A stretch of DNA of 64,000 nt from Phymatolithon calcareum (GCA_977006965.1 OZ345369.1:1302001-1366000), one strand, 5' to 3'. Numbered from the stretch's first letter, positions 1 through 10,100 are shown. Made by a program: numbers and translations. Notes: a model not told the origin generated them from the sequence alone.

Positions 1-349
1 TGTGGGACGGCCCGAGTATCCTTCGCGTACGGACAATATCCCTTTGGCGCACATTGCCGTGCTCGATCAATTGTGCGGTCCAACTTCACGTATGATATGA
101 GATTATGAGATCAAGATTCCATACAATTGCTTCCACGTTAGCCACGTCTTTGAGGACACCAATCCACTTCCTGCGTGAGGCTCACGCAGTCGCAAACCGG
201 AGGACGCGGTCCGGAAGCTGGAGGTACTGTATTTAGCACTTCGCGAACGACCGGCTACGGGGCCGAGAAACAACTAGAGGGCGGTCGATAAGAAGAATCG
301 TGCAGTCTCGTGGACCTTTTTCCCGCATTGCTGACGACGCATTTTCGCA
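1..349. other. 5' flank, no gene seen
   Basis: No convincing coding region or RNA gene is visible on either strand. It is the upstream flank of the HAD-like gene and probably holds its promoter, but I see no clear TATA box. An ATG at 300 opens only a 71-codon frame that differs from the HAD-like frame, so it is not used as a start. Confidence 0.5.
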
Positions 350-1582
350 ATGCCCTTTGTGGCACCAGCTGGCGCCGCCCTCGCCCTCTCGCTATCCCCA
401 CCGTCACGCCCATGTCTTGGTGCCCGCACTCGACCTTGCGTTCAGCAGAGTTTCCGTCGTCCTCGGCATGGAGGGAGTAATATCAATGCGGTGCCAGAGG
501 TCCCCGTGCCAGTGAGAGCTGTCTTCTTACCGCGAAACTCACCACCACGTTTTGATGACGAAGAGTCGCCGGACAAAAACGGGAGCGAACCTGAGGAGGA
601 TTTGACGCATGTGCCACATGCACCGCGCCCCGTGCCAGCAAACGGAACTAATGGGGCACAGACAACATATTGGCCGCGACAAGACAGCATAGACCGAGTG
701 CTGGAGGAAGGGGCGGCTATGGAATACGATGTGCAGACGTGGGTATCACGCAATGAGCGACGAGCGCTTTCGACTGTTCGTGGGAGATCTGAGCAATCAA
801 TTGGTGCCGACGAGCTGAATGAGTCTTTGCGACCGTCATATCTCGAGCGGCATCGGCACGTGCTCGCACCAGAGGAGGCTTTTGGGGCGATTTTTTCGTG
901 GGACGCGGTCGTTGCCAACTCACGTGAACTCGAGCTGCGGGCCTGGAGCGCAGTCGCTCGTGAACGAGGGCTGGTGGCACCGGACATGGATGATATAGTA
1001 CGGGCCGAGGACATGCCTGCGGAAAAAGCTGTGGAACGAATATTCTACTGGACGCGCGACTGGGGCGAGATTAAGGAGTTGTGTTACCGCAAGGCCGAAG
1101 TGTACGAAGCTCTTGTGGTCGATTATGCGTTCCGTAAGGCACCCGGCCTGGACGGCTGGCTGGTGCTGCTCAGTCGTTACGGAGTGAAATGCGTGCTGGC
1201 GGCGAGCCGACCGCGAGAGCGCATCGAGGCTGTGGTGTCTGATCTCGGGTTATCACAATATTTCAAAAAGAATGAAATCGTTGCTGCTGAGGATGAGTTC
1301 GACACTCTGGAGCAGATGTTTTTGTTTGCAGCGATCAAGGCAGAGCGCCCGCCAGAGAAGTGCGTCATTTTTACCGATCGGCCAAGGGGAATTGCGGCTG
1401 GGCATGAGGTGTCCTCGAAAGTTGTGGCGTTAATTGGAGCACATCCGGCATATGAGGTGAAAACGGCGGATGAAACGATTTCGTCGTACGATAATTTGGT
1501 TGTATATAACATACGACGGCTGTTTTCCGAGGCAGGCATGGAGCTTATGGACCCGCAGACGGAGTTAGAGCACGGCCGATGA
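350..1582 (+). CDS. HAD-superfamily-like protein with degenerate active site, probably plastid
   Basis: Intronless 410-residue frame. The N-terminus (about residues 1-50) is rich in Ala, Ser, Pro and Arg and almost free of acidic residues, as expected of a plastid transit peptide. A low-complexity acidic stretch follows (about 65-90). The HAD-like domain covers about 173-400 and resembles the plant chloroplast proteins annotated as 5-amino-6-(5-phosphoribitylamino)uracil phosphatase (AtPyrP2-like): an FSWD block at 182-185, a helical cap with FYWTRDW, then SRPRERIEAV and CVIFTDRPRGIAAG. In true HAD phosphatases motif I is DxD. Here the nucleophile position is Ser183 and only the second Asp (185) remains, and the usual GKPDP lysine motif is absent (EDEFDTLEQMF instead). 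Phosphatase activity is therefore doubtful and the protein may be a pseudoenzyme. The start was chosen because it opens the transit-like segment in frame. Its neighbour 321 bases downstream is also plastid-type. The family call is from recall, not a search. Confidence 0.8.
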   Translation: MPFVAPAGAALALSLSPPSRPCLGARTRPCVQQSFRRPRHGGSNINAVPEVPVPVRAVFLPRNSPPRFDDEESPDKNGSEPEEDLTHVPHAPRPVPANGTNGAQTTYWPRQDSIDRVLEEGAAMEYDVQTWVSRNERRALSTVRGRSEQSIGADELNESLRPSYLERHRHVLAPEEAFGAIFSWDAVVANSRELELRAWSAVARERGLVAPDMDDIVRAEDMPAEKAVERIFYWTRDWGEIKELCYRKAEVYEALVVDYAFRKAPGLDGWLVLLSRYGVKCVLAASRPRERIEAVVSDLGLSQYFKKNEIVAAEDEFDTLEQMFLFAAIKAERPPEKCVIFTDRPRGIAAGHEVSSKVVALIGAHPAYEVKTADETISSYDNLVVYNIRRLFSEAGMELMDPQTELEHGR

Positions 1583-1903
1583 GGTTTTTTGGGTCAGTCT
1601 TTTGTACTTTACAACTCAAAGGTCAGGCGTCAGCGTCACGGGAGAAGCTACGCTCCGGGCCATGGAGTATCGCATGGGAAGGGAGCTTTTAGTTCTCGTA
1701 ATTAAAATTACTATATAATTATGTAATTACTTTTTATATAATATAATTGAAGTGCTCATAAGAAGAGCACATGCCGTTTCAACCACAAAAACAAAAAGTG
1801 CTTCACCTCGAGTTGATCTCGCATTCTCGCCAATCCCAGCCGCGCGCCGTCTCGCTTCCGTGGCCGTCACTCTTGACGCCCAAGCTGGTACCCTGCCAGA
1901 GTC
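1583..1903. other. AT-rich intergenic spacer
   Basis: 321 bases between two same-strand genes. The stretch about 1690-1750 is strongly AT-rich (runs of TA and AATTA) and may hold the terminator of the upstream gene and the promoter of the FKBP gene. No ORF here looks real. Confidence 0.5.
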
Positions 1904-2750
1904 ATGGCGTTCGTGTGCAGCTCCCCGTGCATGTCCGCGCGTCATGCGAACCCCTCTAGCGGTGCGCTGTCGCCACTCGCCGCACCGTCACCAAGACGCG
2001 CTCAACTCACGCGCCGCGCCTTGCTCGCAGCGCTCGCGGCGGCCGCAACAGGGGCGACAGTAGGAGATGTGCTCGCTGAAGCGGGAAAGTCAACAGCGTC
2101 GGGTCTGGTGTATGTACCCGTGAAGACTGGCACTGGTCCACGGGCGGTGATTGGCGACCTTGTGGGCATTCGGTTTAAGGGGTCGCATAACGGGAAGGTA
2201 TTCGACAATCTTTTCGAAAGTAAGGAACCATACTTTTACAGGTGCGGCTCGGAGAACATTCTGAAGGTAAGCTCGTACCCTGCGCCGTGACCTTATGCAT
2301 TTTCGTGTGCCTGTCGTATTCATTGGCAATTGCTCCTCCTGCTCCGCTGTCTCTGCGGTCGCGTAGAGTGCACGGATACATATTTATGCGAAGCGACTGT
2401 TTGTGTAGCAAGAATTAACGATACAAGGCACTTCGTGTGCGACGGCAATTAACTTGTAAATTCTCCTGTACCCTACTCATTTCTTGCGCGAACCACCTCG
2501 ATGTTTATGCTCTTTTCGTTGATCATCCGTGCAGGGTATTGACGAGGCGGTACAACTCATGCACGTCGGAGACGTGTATGACTTAACCTTGCCTCCTTCG
2601 CTTGCGTTTGGGAAAAAGGGACGACGAGCAAGCGCTGGAAAAGCATCCATACCTCCAGATTCTGAAGTTTCTTACACGCTTGAACTGTCATCGATTCCTG
2701 GCAAGGAACAGGAACTCTTGGAGGTTGTTGACTTGGTTGATGAAGAGTAA
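1904..2750 (+). CDS. FKBP-type peptidyl-prolyl isomerase, thylakoid lumen (two exons)
   Basis: Exons 1904-2266 and 2535-2750 join in phase to give 192 residues. The N-terminus reads as a bipartite lumenal presequence: a Ser/Ala/Pro/Arg-rich transit stretch, then a twin-arginine signal (TRRALLAALAAAATGAT) ending near VLAEA, which points to Tat export into the thylakoid lumen. The mature part is a single FKBP domain: GDLVGIRFKG, then a shortened flap (FDNLFESKEPYFYRCG), GIDEAVQLMHVGD, the LPPSLAFGKKG loop, and a C-terminal strand VSYTLELSSI. It should catalyse cis-trans isomerisation of prolyl bonds or act as a chaperone. Several drug-pocket residues typical of FKBP12 differ, as in many lumenal FKBPs, so activity is uncertain. 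The ATG at 1904 is the one that gives the signal; the ORFs starting earlier are in other frames. Confidence 0.85.
2267..2534 (+). other. Spliceosomal intron in the FKBP gene
   Basis: 268 bases beginning GTAAGC and ending CGTGCAG. It falls exactly between codons, right after the ENILK codons of exon 1, and joins the two parts of the FKBP fold with no gain or loss. Reading through would stop after a few codons. Confidence 0.85.
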
Positions 2751-2917
2751 ACTATTGACCCTGTCATGCGTGCCATCTTTTTTTCCTTGTGTGCGTCCAT
2801 TGTCTGCTTCCTGCAGGTCACTAGCACAACGTTTTCTACTCTGCACATAGCTGCTGCTTGTGTGGTAGGACAGAGAAACCGCAAAGTGGGGGTCCTCTGC
2901 CGTTTCAACTAGCGCTA

Positions 2918-2951
2918 GTGGTACCTTATTGCTATAGCAATAAGGTACCAC
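2918..2951. repeat. 34-base perfect palindrome
   Basis: Both arms are 17 bases with no spacer, centred between 2934 and 2935 (core TTGCTATAGCAA, ends GTGGTACC). It lies in the 268-base gap between the FKBP stop and M1. It could be a strong terminator-like hairpin or a scar of an excised element. Nothing else is recognised in 2751-3008. Confidence 0.8.
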
Positions 2952-3008
2952 ACAATTTCAAAAACCTCGACATTTGTCGCTTCCAATGTGCACGAAAGCT
3001 TGTGCATA

Positions 3009-3018
3009 ATAATATTAT
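3009..3018. repeat. M1 target-site duplication, left copy
   Basis: ATAATATTAT, repeated exactly at 18439-18448 on the other side of M1. The sequence is itself palindromic, but both copies abut the terminal inverted repeats precisely. Confidence 0.85.
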
Positions 3019-3100
3019 GAGGAAATTCGCTGCATGGACCGAAAAAGGTGGCAAAATTCGCTAAATCGGCACCCCTTGCAATAACTACTACTCGTTATGA
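3019..3100. repeat. M1 terminal inverted repeat, left
   Basis: Pairs with 18358-18438 with only a few mismatches. It contains two similar half-sites, AATTCGCTGCATGGACC and AAATTCGCTAAATCGGCACC, separated by a purine-rich spacer. The same layout is seen in other elements of the window. Confidence 0.9.
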
Positions 3101-3276
3101 CACACAGAACACTCCATTGAAATAAACTTATCAAAAAAATAAGGGGAATTTACTAAAATGACCACGTAGTTTGCCGTATTTACTAAAATGACCACCATGC
3201 ATGGGTGTTGTTATGATTATAGCTTTGGTGTAATGCGGGGCAGCATACAATTATGGGGTCCAGAAATAACATCAGT

Positions 3277-3731
3277 TTATTGATCGGAGGGGGGCTGAGA
3301 GGGCCGCTGGGGCTCAACGGCTTCCTTGCAGGAGCGCTTATTATGGCCAGGTTTGTTACATTTCTTACACGTAACGGACCGGTCAGATGCAGAGCCAGCT
3401 ATGAGACGCCTTTTTTTAGGCCTTCCTGGCGGGCGTCTAGTCACCGGAGGAAGATCGGCATGCTCTGGAAGTGCACCACTTAGATCCGGTAGCGGTGGCA
3501 TAACTATTTCTCCTTGATAAATCTTGAAAAATGTGGATTTTTGATACCAGATTCGCGAGTGGATGCAGCCCATTTGGAATGACAAATTGCCGTAAATCTG
3601 GTTTTTGTGCTTTTCAGGACGGTAAACGTGTAACCCTTTAGTGCAGCATGGGTGGAAAGAGCTGACTTTAGGATATTCTTGGACTGGAAAAGAGCACCAA
3701 TATCAATTTCGGTCGTAAACGGCCTGTCCAT
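3277..3731 (-). pseudogene. MuDR-type transposase, internal deletion derivative
   Basis: From an ATG at 3731 the minus strand reads a MuDR N-terminal DNA-binding domain: IGALFQSKNILKSAL, then a Lys-rich segment and an ICHSKW cysteine block, open to 3504. In the overlapping frame (3585-3277) the canonical MULE C-terminus follows: YQGEIVMPPLPD, an AT hook RRPPGRPKKRR, and a CCHC zinc knuckle CKKCNKPGHNKRSC. The whole catalytic DDE and SWIM portion normally lying between is missing and the two parts are out of frame. This is a classic internally deleted, non-autonomous MULE. The gypsy element landed 52 bases upstream of the start codon. Confidence 0.8.
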
Positions 3732-3782
3732 TGTCGAAGACGGTAGCTTGAATCGGATGGTGTACCGAAAAATCGAAATCGG

Positions 3783-4391
3783 TGTAACGAAACGGTTCAT
3801 TCGGTGGTAGCTCAGGGTGAACGACCGTTCGTTCCGTGTGCACCTGAGGCAGACGGTTAGTGGGCCAGAAAGCGGGTGGTAGAGCGGTTTGGTGTCACTC
3901 CCAACGGTGGAAGTGACGCCGGGGTGGACTGTAAACACCCCGAAGTGTCTAGGACGGCGGTAGTGATCGACAGACACGAGGCGATCACCCTACGCAGGGT
4001 TTGGCAGGGGTAGACAAGCCGATCAACGTCAAAGGTGACGTGGTGAAGCAAGCCGGCACGTCGCAGGCGACGTAGCAAAAGTGGTAACACAGGGGTTTCC
4101 CTTAGCAACACACTCTCAGTGGGGTCAGAACGGCGGTCGTTGGCGAGCCCTGGGTCCTAAATCCCTTGGGAGCCTTGACGGTGGCTGAGCCAGTCGAGTG
4201 TGTGTGTGCTTCCGAAAACCCCTTGTTGGTTTATTCACTCGCCGACGACGGCGGTTAAGTGCTATGCTACCTAAGCGCTGGACACGTGGCTAGCGCGTCG
4301 CTAACTAGAAGTTTCGCGGGATTCGGACAGCGTGTCCACGTGTACACGCTGTCAAAGGGGGTCGGGAACAGTCCCATTTTGTATTATCACA
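3783..4391 (-). repeat. Gypsy 3' LTR
   Basis: 609 bases, TG...CA, nearly identical to 14111-14721. It is the 3' LTR because the element is transcribed from the minus strand. Confidence 0.93.
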
Positions 4392-4404
4392 CCACCCCCT
4401 CCTT
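4392..4404 (-). promoter_or_regulatory. Gypsy polypurine tract
   Basis: The minus strand reads AAGGAGGGGGTGG immediately before the 3' LTR, the normal place for the plus-strand priming site. Confidence 0.7.
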
Positions 4405-4432
4405 AACCAAGCGGCCACTACCTCGCCGCGTC

Positions 4433-5432
4433 ATGGTCGCCAATCGATGTCCGGTCATCGAATACTTCCGCGCCCGGGTGCCGACGTCGGCCTCAAACAC
4501 TGCGGAGTGGTATACCCGCGTGTCTGGCCCGCTCGCGACGGTGGAGGACGATGACAACCATCAGTGGTTCGCCAAACCTCCGGAGGGTTGGCAGAACCTC
4601 CTAATACGCCGTGGCAGGTTGCCTCGCCGGGGTTCGTCATGCCCGCCGGCGTTTGTGACGTTCGATACGCCGAGTCGGCGGCAGAGCGCCGCTTCCTGGA
4701 GTGGCTGCGTGGCACCGTTGCCAATAACGCGCAGTTCTGCCATGCGGTCGGGCACGGTTCGGTGCACAAGGACTTCCTCCGCCAGTGGCCAGCACCGGTG
4801 CTGCCTCCTCGGTACAGCTCCGTCGACGTGCACGAGCGCCAGTGGCCGCGGCGAAAGAGGCACGAGCTCCGATGCTTCGTTACCCGTGAACAGCGCGAGG
4901 CGCGCTATGTGAGGAACGACGCCGGCGTCGCTCGTGCTCGTTACCCCGTCGGTGGGGAATGGTGGATCCCGATGGAGGTGGCCTACGGCTGGAACGTTCC
5001 ATTGCCGCGCATCGCGTACTCCAACGGCCTGGTCATGGCCTCCCGACCGTACTCGTCGTCCCGGGTTCCGGAATCTAAGTCGTCTGGTGCGCCTTCCTGA
5101 CACTCTGGGTCCGCAACGTTGCGTTTGACCTCCTCATACAGGCTGGCGCCCAGTCGGCTGGGCGAGTCGAACACCGCGACGGTCGCTTGTGGTGGACTTC
5201 GCCGACGCTGCGGAAGCTCATCCGCAAGTTAACCCCCGCACTCCTCGTCGGCGAGGAGTACGCAGAGCTACTCCTGAAGCTCCTTGGGTTCATCGACACC
5301 ATCCACTGGGGTGAACTGTCACCCTTCCGCAATGTCATGCCCACAGCCAACGGTGGCAAGGGTGACAAACATGGTTGGTCACCAATCTTCGTGAGCGCCG
5401 ACTACGTCCTGTTCGACGTCGAACGGTGGTGA
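4433..5432 (+). pseudogene. Plus-strand ORF A inside the gypsy element, frameshifted
   Basis: Opposite in direction to gag-pol, between pol and the 3' LTR. From ATG 4433 a protein-like frame (NRCPVIEYFRARVP, then WFAKPPEGWQNLL) runs to about 4610, continues in a second frame to about 5090 (RYAESAAERRFLEWLRG, then VGGEWWIPMEVAYGW), and in a third to the TGA at 5430 (LLKLLGFIDTIHWGELSP). The pieces are rich in Trp and read as one decayed protein. I do not recognise a family. ORF B begins three bases after the stop in the same frame. Confidence 0.55.
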
Positions 5433-5435
5433 CCC

Positions 5436-6623
5436 ATGCTGCCTGACCGGTTCATGAGCGAGGGTCCAGCGTTGGGAAAAAGTAGGGGTGACCGGCTAAA
5501 CGGTGAGCTGCCCAACTGGCGTCGCATGGATGTCCATGTCGCGGGGGCCAACTTGACCCCGCTCATCGAGGAGTACCGCCGGAACCGTGTCTACGAAGTC
5601 GTAGATAATCTGGCGGCCGAAGCGAGCGTTGCCGGCAACGACGTCGTGGCGACCCAGGAGGATCTAGACGAGCTTGAGACTCTTCCGGAAGAGCCAGTGG
5701 CAGGAACTCCAGGTGGGATCCCCGTGCTGAGGCCCACGAGTCAACGTAATCCTGTGTCCAACAACCCGCACGTGTTCGTGGCACCGGTGCCCATCGAAAT
5801 CAATGTTGCAGGACCGGTTCTACCGGGTGAAGAGGTGGTCGAGGCGACGGGCATGATGTCGCCCAGGCGCGTGCCGGACAGGCTCCTCGTGTACCGCGCG
5901 TACCAGGCCATTAGCGAGTTCCGCGCGCAAGGTATCATCGATGTCGATGGGAAGGGGCACGCGGAGATTCCGGGACGACAGAGCGTTCTACTTGGAGAGA
6001 CGGAATATGACGCAGCCAGCATCTCCTTGCGGCTTGTCAAACTCCTGTTCGTCCACGCCAAGATCCGCCAAGCACTCATGGTGACGAAGGGTGTCGATGT
6101 TCTGCGATCCGATGTCGGGTCGCAGACGGACGGAGTCGAGCCATCGGTGGCCGAGGTGACAGCACAGCTAGACATGGGGATGCTTCGTGCCGAACTACTG
6201 GAGCTCGAGATCATCGCGGTGCACGGGCACCTTCCCGACTTCAGCGAACCCGTCATGTTCAGGGTTCAGGAGGAGGCCCAGGCGCGAGGCGACGACGTCC
6301 AGGTGGCCCTTCGAGATTACCGGGCGCGCCGTCGTGCGGCTGCTATTGAAGTATTGGCAGTTCACTACTTCCTTACGCACCGGGTGACCCACGTTCGCGA
6401 AGTCGCGAAGCCTGCCGATCTCAACCTGCTGCGGTCGTGCGAGATCGTTCTCGAACGCCGCGCGGAGACAACTGCGCCTGGTGCTCACCTTCCGCTTTAT
6501 GACCCATCGATGGGCCCGGTCCTTCCTCAGCCGGCGTCTGCGTCAGCTACATCAGTCGCAGCCGGTGGTGGCTCGGCCACTACCGCCGGCGACGGTGCTG
6601 CGAACCAGTCATGGACTGCGTAG
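5436..6623 (+). CDS. Plus-strand ORF B inside the gypsy element, 395 residues
   Basis: An intact frame antisense to the retrotransposon's own genes. It reads as a soluble, helical, acidic protein: LTPLIEEYRRNRVYEVVDN, an acidic linker, a Pro/Val-rich stretch, then long amphipathic helices (VPDRLLVYRAYQAISEFRA, MLRAELLELEIIAVHGHLP, YRARRRAAAIEVLAVHYFL) and an Ala/Ser/Gly-rich tail. No membrane segment, signal or known motif is seen. Extra antisense genes in the 3' part are known for some Tat-lineage gypsy elements in plants; whether this is comparable is inference. The length, the adjoining ORF A and the lack of a matching minus-strand gene argue that it is real and not a shadow. Confidence 0.6.
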   Translation: MLPDRFMSEGPALGKSRGDRLNGELPNWRRMDVHVAGANLTPLIEEYRRNRVYEVVDNLAAEASVAGNDVVATQEDLDELETLPEEPVAGTPGGIPVLRPTSQRNPVSNNPHVFVAPVPIEINVAGPVLPGEEVVEATGMMSPRRVPDRLLVYRAYQAISEFRAQGIIDVDGKGHAEIPGRQSVLLGETEYDAASISLRLVKLLFVHAKIRQALMVTKGVDVLRSDVGSQTDGVEPSVAEVTAQLDMGMLRAELLELEIIAVHGHLPDFSEPVMFRVQEEAQARGDDVQVALRDYRARRRAAAIEVLAVHYFLTHRVTHVREVAKPADLNLLRSCEIVLERRAETTAPGAHLPLYDPSMGPVLPQPASASATSVAAGGGSATTAGDGAANQSWTA

Positions 6624-7172
6624 TATTGACTTTGCCAGTAAAGCTTCGTAGTCTTGCGAGGTCGGTGTGCCTAGTACGCCGACCTCATTTCGGAAAGCAA
6701 CGTTGCCTTCGACTCGGCCCTCGTTGGGATGGGCGCGGCAAGTCACCAACGGTCGTGACTAAGCGCAGCGGTAGGCCTCGTGGCACGAGCGTGCCAGAGC
6801 CGGGCGTCCACTGTGACGTCCGACTCCGCTTCCTGGTGGCGACGTCGCGGAGGAGCCTTTTTCCACTTATTGAACCCAGATATCGACGGCGATGTACTGG
6901 GCGTCGTGCCCCTGTCGTAATGGCCGGCCGACCCCTTTGGTGGCCGCGCGATAGCCTCCGTGTTGGTCGGGCGTCAACGGTGACGCCCAACTCTACTTCC
7001 ATCTCGGTGTCGCGGAAGTGAGCTTGTGAAGTTGCAGGCTCTTGGTCTTCATGACGCCGTCGCCCCTCGTGGCGTTTGCGCGTGGGCGCTGGCTTCGCAC
7101 CCGTGTTGGCGAAGTCGCCGGCAGCGGAACGGAGCGACGCCATCGTCGCACCGTTCTTACGGTCATCGACCC
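6624..7172. other. Gypsy spacer between ORF B and pol
   Basis: 550 bases with no supported gene. It is GC-rich and has frames open on both strands by composition only. It would contain the 3' ends of two convergent transcripts. Confidence 0.5.
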
Positions 7173-10100
7173 TTAGCAGGGTCGGCATGCCAGGCGTAGG
7201 TCCCTCGGCGTCTTCTTCCGTTGCCGACGGAAGAAGGCGCGCACTTTGCTGTAGGGGACGTCCCCAGGTTTCTGCCAAGTGTCCGCATCGGCTCCGTATC
7301 CATGCCATCGGCAGCGTATGCTATCGCGCTCGTCGAAGTCGACGACGCGGTGGAGCACGTATTCGCCACCAGCCTCCGTAGGCTGGTGATCGAGCTGGGT
7401 ATCGGTGCCGACTGGTAATGGCCGTGAGGCACCCTTGGCTTGTGTGACGCCACGGGGTGTCACACGGGGAGTGGAAGGTGTCGCCGCGCTTCTGGCGAGC
7501 GTTTTCCCCGGAGATCCCCGTGGATCTGCTTCCGAATCGTGAGTTGTCGGCAAGTTTACAGTAGACATTGGCACTTGCGCCTTTCCTTTCGCACCGACTT
7601 CGGTGTCTACCTTGCCATGGGTGATGCCGCCCTTTGGGAGGCGGCCAAGCGCCGTCGCTTTCTCCTCCTCTTTGCGGTCTTTGATTGCATCGAGCATGCC
7701 GTCTTCGCGTCGATGGTACGCGCGAGACACACGATCCCGGTTGACCTTTTCAACTAAGCCGTCACGATCGAGAGTAACTGTACTCTCGTCGTGGGCGATG
7801 ACCTCGTACGGCCCAGTGGCTTTCCATGTCAACTTATCGCGGCGTCTTTCACCTGAGCTCGCGTCCTCCGTGGGACCAGCTCGCTCTACGAAGACCCACT
7901 CACCCGTCTGCGGTTGAGTGAGTGGTCGAACGTGACGGTCAAACGCTTCCTTGTAAGAAGCTTGCGACTTCGCAAGCTCCTCCTTGGCGTCCGTCACCAG
8001 CGAGCGGATGTACCTGCGGAACCGGTTCCGAGCGCTCGGATGGCTGGCGCTCGTTTCAAACTCCGGGGTTCTCTCGATTACCATCGCTGCCGGTGGTGCA
8101 GTCACCACCAAGTCGAACGGCGGCACCTTTGTCGACGCGTGGACTTGCGTGTTGTATGCGTAGGTGACTGCACCTACGAACTCTGGCCAGGTTTTGGGGT
8201 GCTCGCCTACGAACGCCCTCAAGCTGGCCAGCAACGTGCGATTGAACCGCTCGGCCTGGCCGTTCGTCTGGGGGTGGTACGTTGACGTCAACGCATGCCC
8301 TACCCCCAGATGCGAGCAGAGAAACTCGAACATCTTTGAGGTGAATTGGCTCCCATTGTCCGTCACCACGTGGGCCGGCGCACCATAGGAGAATATCCAG
8401 AACTCCAAGAAGACTTTGGCGACGGCGATGGCGGTGATCGTCCTCATCGCGACGGCACGGGTGAATTTCGAAAACCTGTCCGTCATCACGAGGATGAAGC
8501 GGTGGCCCGAAGTGGCACGAGGAAGTGGACCGAATATGTCGACTGCGACGTGCTCGAGCGGCCCGTTCGCTGGGAACAGAGTCAAAGGTGACTGGTGTGT
8601 CCGCAGCTTCACTCGTTCTCTGGCGCAGGCGTCACATCGAAGGCAGCAACTCCGGACGTCTGAGATCATCAGTGGCCAGTACATGCTACGGCGCATGGTG
8701 TAGTACTGCCGAGAGACACCCGGGTGTCCAGCCACAGGCGTATGGTGCGCGAGATAGAGCGCTCGGGCCCTCAATATCTTCGGAATGAAGGCCTGTTCGG
8801 CACCGTCAACTGTGGCGATGCGAACTATAAGGCCGCGTGTGTCGAATTCGTAATCGCGTGTCTCACCGTGGTCAATGAGTTTGGTGATCTTCCGGCACTC
8901 GTCATCCTCCGCCTGCGCCTTGAGCAGCTCATCAACGGTGATGAGCTCAATTCTAGCCTCTTCAAGGGAAAATGCCTCACACGCGTCAGGTGCCTGGTGC
9001 TCACGGTTCAAGACCTCTTCTTCGAGGTCCCAGTCGTGGCGGCCCCAGGACGCGACGTTCACCTTCTTGTTCAATGTTGGGCAAGAAGGGTGGTCGACGA
9101 GGTACACCGGGAGGTCGACGTCGACCTCCACGTCACAGTGACGATAGGTGGGCCGGCGAGAGACAGCGTCTGCAACGACGTTATCGCTGCCCTTCTTATA
9201 CTTGACTTCGAAGTCGAAGTCCTGTAACCTGAGCGCCCACCGTGCAAGCCGACCGGTCGGATCATGCAAGTTGAAGACCCAACGGAGGGCCTGGTGGTCA
9301 GTGTACACTACGAAGTACCGACCCCACAGGTACGGGTGGAGTGTCTGTACCGCGAATATGATGGCCAAAGCCTCGCGTTCTCCGGCGCTGTAGTTCCGCT
9401 CCGCTTCCGTGAGCGAGCGGGACCAGAATCCAATTGGATGTCGGACGCCGTCGTCCCCTTCCTGGAACAGGGCGCAGCCCGCTAGGTAGGCACTGGCGTC
9501 CTTATCGAGAGAATACTTCTTCTCGGGGTCAGGTAGCTGGAGGACCGGCGGAGCGGTCAACGTTGACCGCAGCAGCTCCAACGCCTCCCTCGTGTCCTCC
9601 GTAGGAGGCGGAAGGTGGAATCGTTGGCCCTTCATAAGCAGCCGGTTGAGTGGAGCGGCGACGTGCGCAAAGTTAGGCACGAAGCGGCGATACATATTGT
9701 ACATGCCCAGGAAGCTCCGTAGCTCCGTCTGGGTTGTGGGGTATAGCGACTTCGTTATGCTCTGCGTGTTCTTCGTGGCCACTTCTAACCGTCCGGGGCT
9801 TACGACATGCCCAAGGTAGTCGACTGTTCGACTGAAGAACTTGCACTTTCGCATGTTCAGCGACAATCCGGCATCGTGCAGGATTGAGAGCACCTCGGCG
9901 ACGTCGCTTAGGTGTTCCTCACAGGACTTGGAGAAGATTATGACATCGTCTACGTAGACGAGGCAAGTCTTCCACTTGATTCCTGCGAGGAGGATGTCCA
10001 GTGTGCGCTGGTATGAGGCTGGGGCGTTGCAGAGACCGAACGGCATGCGCTTGCACTGGAACGTTCCAGCAAAGGTGGTGAACGCCGTCTTCGGCCTATC

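Noticed and set aside
442-1014. 190-codon minus-strand ORF under the HAD-like gene
   Set aside because: Ser/Thr/Arg-rich shadow of the plus-strand frame.
4561-5103. 180-codon minus-strand ORF opposite ORF A
   Set aside because: Arg-rich, no motif, and the plus strand reads more protein-like across frame changes; treated as a GC-driven shadow.
5741-6256. 171-codon minus-strand ORF opposite ORF B
   Set aside because: Ser/Thr-rich composition typical of the reverse frame of an acidic, helical gene.
6685-7308. 207-codon minus-strand ORF overlapping the pol end
   Set aside because: Arg/Gly/Pro-rich and overlaps the chromodomain frame; no motif.
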